Made by a program: the position numbers and the translations under genes. A stretch of 64,000 bases of DNA from Notamacropus eugenii (Eukaryota > Chordata > Mammalia > Diprotodontia > Macropodidae), in NCBI RefSeq assembly GCF_028372415.1, contig NC_092875.1, positions 410,327,739-410,391,738 on the forward strand. The letters are read 5' to 3'. Under the pieces are notes generated by a model that made no database searches, was not told where the DNA came from, and was given only the letters and a program-made list of their open reading frames with translations. Shown here one piece after another: positions 61,690-64,000 of the stretch. The first letter of the stretch is position 1; the number at the start of each line of letters is the position of its first letter.

Positions 61690-62680
61690 GGATTCAATTT
61701 AACACATGCAGCTCCACAAACATTTTTAAGCACATAACTCAACGCAAGATTGTACTAGTTACTGAGAAAAACAAAGTCCTACACTGACTTCTCTCAAGCT
61801 CACAATTCAATAGAAAGGTTAAGAGATGTATACTCAACTAAAGATGATACGAGGAGAAATGTGATAGAGTGCAAAGGAGAACTTCAGGAGAAATGTTAAG
61901 AGGAGGAAGAGATGCTTGGGTACTTGGGAAAGGTGTCAGTGTAAAGGCAGTGGCATCTGAATTGGGTCTTGCGGGAAGAGAGGAACTTTAATAATTTGTT
62001 GAATTCAATTCAACAAGCATTTTCTAAACACTTCTTGTGTGGAATATGCCTTTCTAGTTTTCAGGGATATGAAGATAAAGCAAGGTCCAATCCATATCTT
62101 GATGTAATAAATAATCTAACAGAAGAGACAAGTACAAGGCGATTGTTCTACAAGTTAGAAAACAATCAGTTCATGAAAGAAGATCAAACAGTGACACATA
62201 AGATTCAAAGAGGGAAAAATTACTTGTAACTGACGAACAATTAAGACTTCTGGAGGAGGTGGTAAATGGACCATGTCTTGAATGAAGAAGATTCTCACAA
62301 CTGAAGATATAGATTGAGGGGATGAGTCCAGGTACCCAGGTCAGTCATGTGCAAAAAATAGGAGAAGGCAGGATTAGACGGGGAATGTTGAGCAGTCCAG
62401 TTTGTCTGAAGAGCAGTATGCATGAAAGGGAACAACATGTTATAAACTATTATTGACAAGATAGGAGTGAGTCAAATCATAGAGACCCTGGAATTCTCAG
62501 CTAGGGAGTTTGTAATTTGTTTGGTATGCAATTGGAGCCAACAAAGGTTTTTAATCAAGGGAATGATTGATGTGTTTTTATCATATAAGGCAATGAAATG
62601 AGATAATACTGGTAAAGTTCTTGGCATAGTCCCTGGCACATATTAGGCACTTAATAAAAGTCTGTTTCCTTCCTCCTCTT
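61690..62680 (-). repeat. L2 3' copies, then an L2/MIR-type 3' end on plus
   Basis: 61690-61980 and 61996-62580 each begin with an antisense L2 terminus (ACAAACATTTTTAAGCACAT; TTCAACAAGCATTTTCTAAA) and reach L2 3' sequence. 62590-62680 is a plus-strand L2/MIR-type end (GTTCTTGGCATAGTCCCTGG, CACTTAATAAAAGTC). Confidence 0.65.
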
Positions 62681-62739
62681 ATATATGTGTGATATCAAGC
62701 AGATTACTCTTCTTGGTATATGGAGAAGGGTAGAAATAG

Positions 62740-62950
62740 ACCAGAGTCGGGTTTTTAAGTTGAAGTCTGTGGCTAGATTTCAAAGGATCTGCAAGTTCAG
62801 TGGGAAAATTACATCTTTATTTTCATTAATTTCTAACTAAAATTTAACATTTTCTTCAATTGTGAATTAAAAGAAAATATTCTGAGAAGGGGTCTATAGG
62901 CTGCTAAGGTGATTTATGACACACAAAGGTTAAGAACCGCTGCTCTACTC
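62740..62950 (+). repeat. possible old DNA-transposon or LINE relic
   Basis: GAGAAGGGGTCTATAGGC and ACACAAAGGTTAAGAACCGC resemble a repeat end common in mammals, where AAGGTTAAGAACCCCTGC is typical. I cannot name it with certainty. Confidence 0.35.
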
Positions 62951-63650
62951 TGATGTAGATAGATCAGTGACATGTTTGTAATTTTGTTACTCAATATTGG
63001 CTTATGAACCAAGAATATATATTTGAATTCTTTTGTGGTAAATGGGGTTCAAATGCTAATATCTTTAGAAAAGGAGTTCTCTATTTATTTCTTGAGGAGG
63101 AAGATAAAGAAATTTCCAATCATTTCAATATTTCTTAGCACCTAATGTAAAAAACATTGTGCCACATGCAACTTAACTAGTATGGGTGATATTAGAGAGA
63201 TTTAAAAGATCTTCTTAAATTTTATAGCAGGAGCCTGCATATTTCTTCTAAGGGTTGGATCAGTTTTATTTAAAGCAACAACAACGTAAAAATGCAAGTG
63301 TAGTCAGCTACCCAGCCAGCTACTGGGTGATATTGATATGTGTTTCTGGGCCAAAAAACAGAGACCATTATGAAACAAAAGGCCTTCCCTGTCCTACAAA
63401 ATCTGAACAAAAAAGATATACAATGTGTTTGTTCTCATCCACTTTTCAGATGTTATTTCTGCTACCTCAATACTTTCCAATTAGTTCCTTTTTCAAGGGG
63501 AAATCATGCTAATGTGAAAATGAGCCATTTAAAAGGAGTTTTGAATAATTTGAATAATTCGCTGTGCTTTCTTGTGATAGTTGAATGACAAAAGGTTTGA
63601 GACTTTTGAGGGCTGTTTCAAAGTCCAAATGCTCCCTCCTTTCTCAGAGG
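62951..63650. other. unassigned intergenic sequence
   Basis: No repeat recognised. Two overlapping frames at 63255-63588 have no domains. Confidence 0.4.
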
Positions 63651-63654
63651 TTAC

Positions 63655-63830
63655 AGATTTGTACTTTGAGTACTTTGAGTTAGAAAGACCTGGGTTCAGG
63701 TTTTACTTCAGACTAGTACTGAATACCTGACTATCGCTAAGTCGCTGAACCTCAAAGTGTCTCCTAGGCAGTACTCTAAGATCTAAGTTACAGAGGAGTT
63801 GTTGGTCTGTATCAGTGGAAGGAGTTTCAA
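63655..63830 (+). repeat. MIR-type SINE
   Basis: AAAGACCTGGGTTCAGGTTT, CTAAGTCGCTGAACCTCAAA and GTATCAGTGGAAGGAGTTTC; same 3' type as 12210 and 21600. Confidence 0.7.
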
Positions 63831-64000
63831 CAAGAGATCCTGACAATCAACAAATTCAGATACTTTGGACAAAAAAAAAAAAAAAGGTAAGAAAAGACTT
63901 GGACTTCTTAAACTTTATTTTTTGTTAAAATACCCCAAGAGGAATGGTTCAAATTTGGGGGAAGGATCATTTGATCTACTCTTCTCATGTTAAGATTATT

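Overview
The window looks like intergenic DNA from a marsupial (metatherian) genome. It is AT-rich and dominated by retroelement families whose combination is typical of marsupials: abundant L2 and MIR-type SINEs, L1 copies ending in a tail like GAAAATAAATAAATTTTT, ORF2-less half-L1 (HAL1) elements, and tRNA/MIR SINEs with RTE-like tails. There are no operons, ribosome binding sites, tRNAs, rRNAs or CRISPR arrays. The species cannot be fixed from the sequence alone.

Only one clearly intact protein-coding reading frame is present: a 543-residue KRAB zinc-finger protein (KZFP) at 38589-40220. KRAB box and fingers lie in one uninterrupted frame, so the copy is intronless. It sits inside a roughly 4.0-kb unit (37760-41783) with an unusual layout: a CpG-rich LTR-like segment, the spliced KZFP message, an ATTAAA signal, a 17-A tail, then a second LTR-like R-U5 segment. 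The unit interrupts an L1 ORF2 and is flanked by the repeat ACATTTAC. I read it as a candidate LTR-mediated retroposition of a KZFP mRNA, and it is the most interesting thing in the window.

Layout. 1-22.8 kb: unique sequence sprinkled with MIR, L2 and L1 fragments, long CT/CCTT tracts, and a long inverted repeat (8020-9720). 23-26.7 kb: a 5'-truncated L1, a NABP2 (SOSS-B1) processed pseudogene, and an LTR-like insertion inside a MIR. 26.7-45.5 kb: a nest built on two old minus-strand L1 copies. These are interrupted by a plus-strand HAL1, a plus-strand L1 3' end with a SINE at its edge, a COPS2 processed pseudogene, the KZFP unit, a full-length minus-strand HAL1 and a truncated HAL1. 45.6-52.3 kb: two long minus-strand L2 copies with reverse-transcriptase homology, and an L1/HAL1 5'-end-only fragment. 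52.3-64 kb: mixed MIR, SINE, L2 and L1 fragments, a possible unidentified gene relic (55837-56440), and unique DNA.

Element boundaries come from comparing copies within the window and from memory of family consensus sequences. They are approximate to about 10-30 bp unless a target-site duplication is given.
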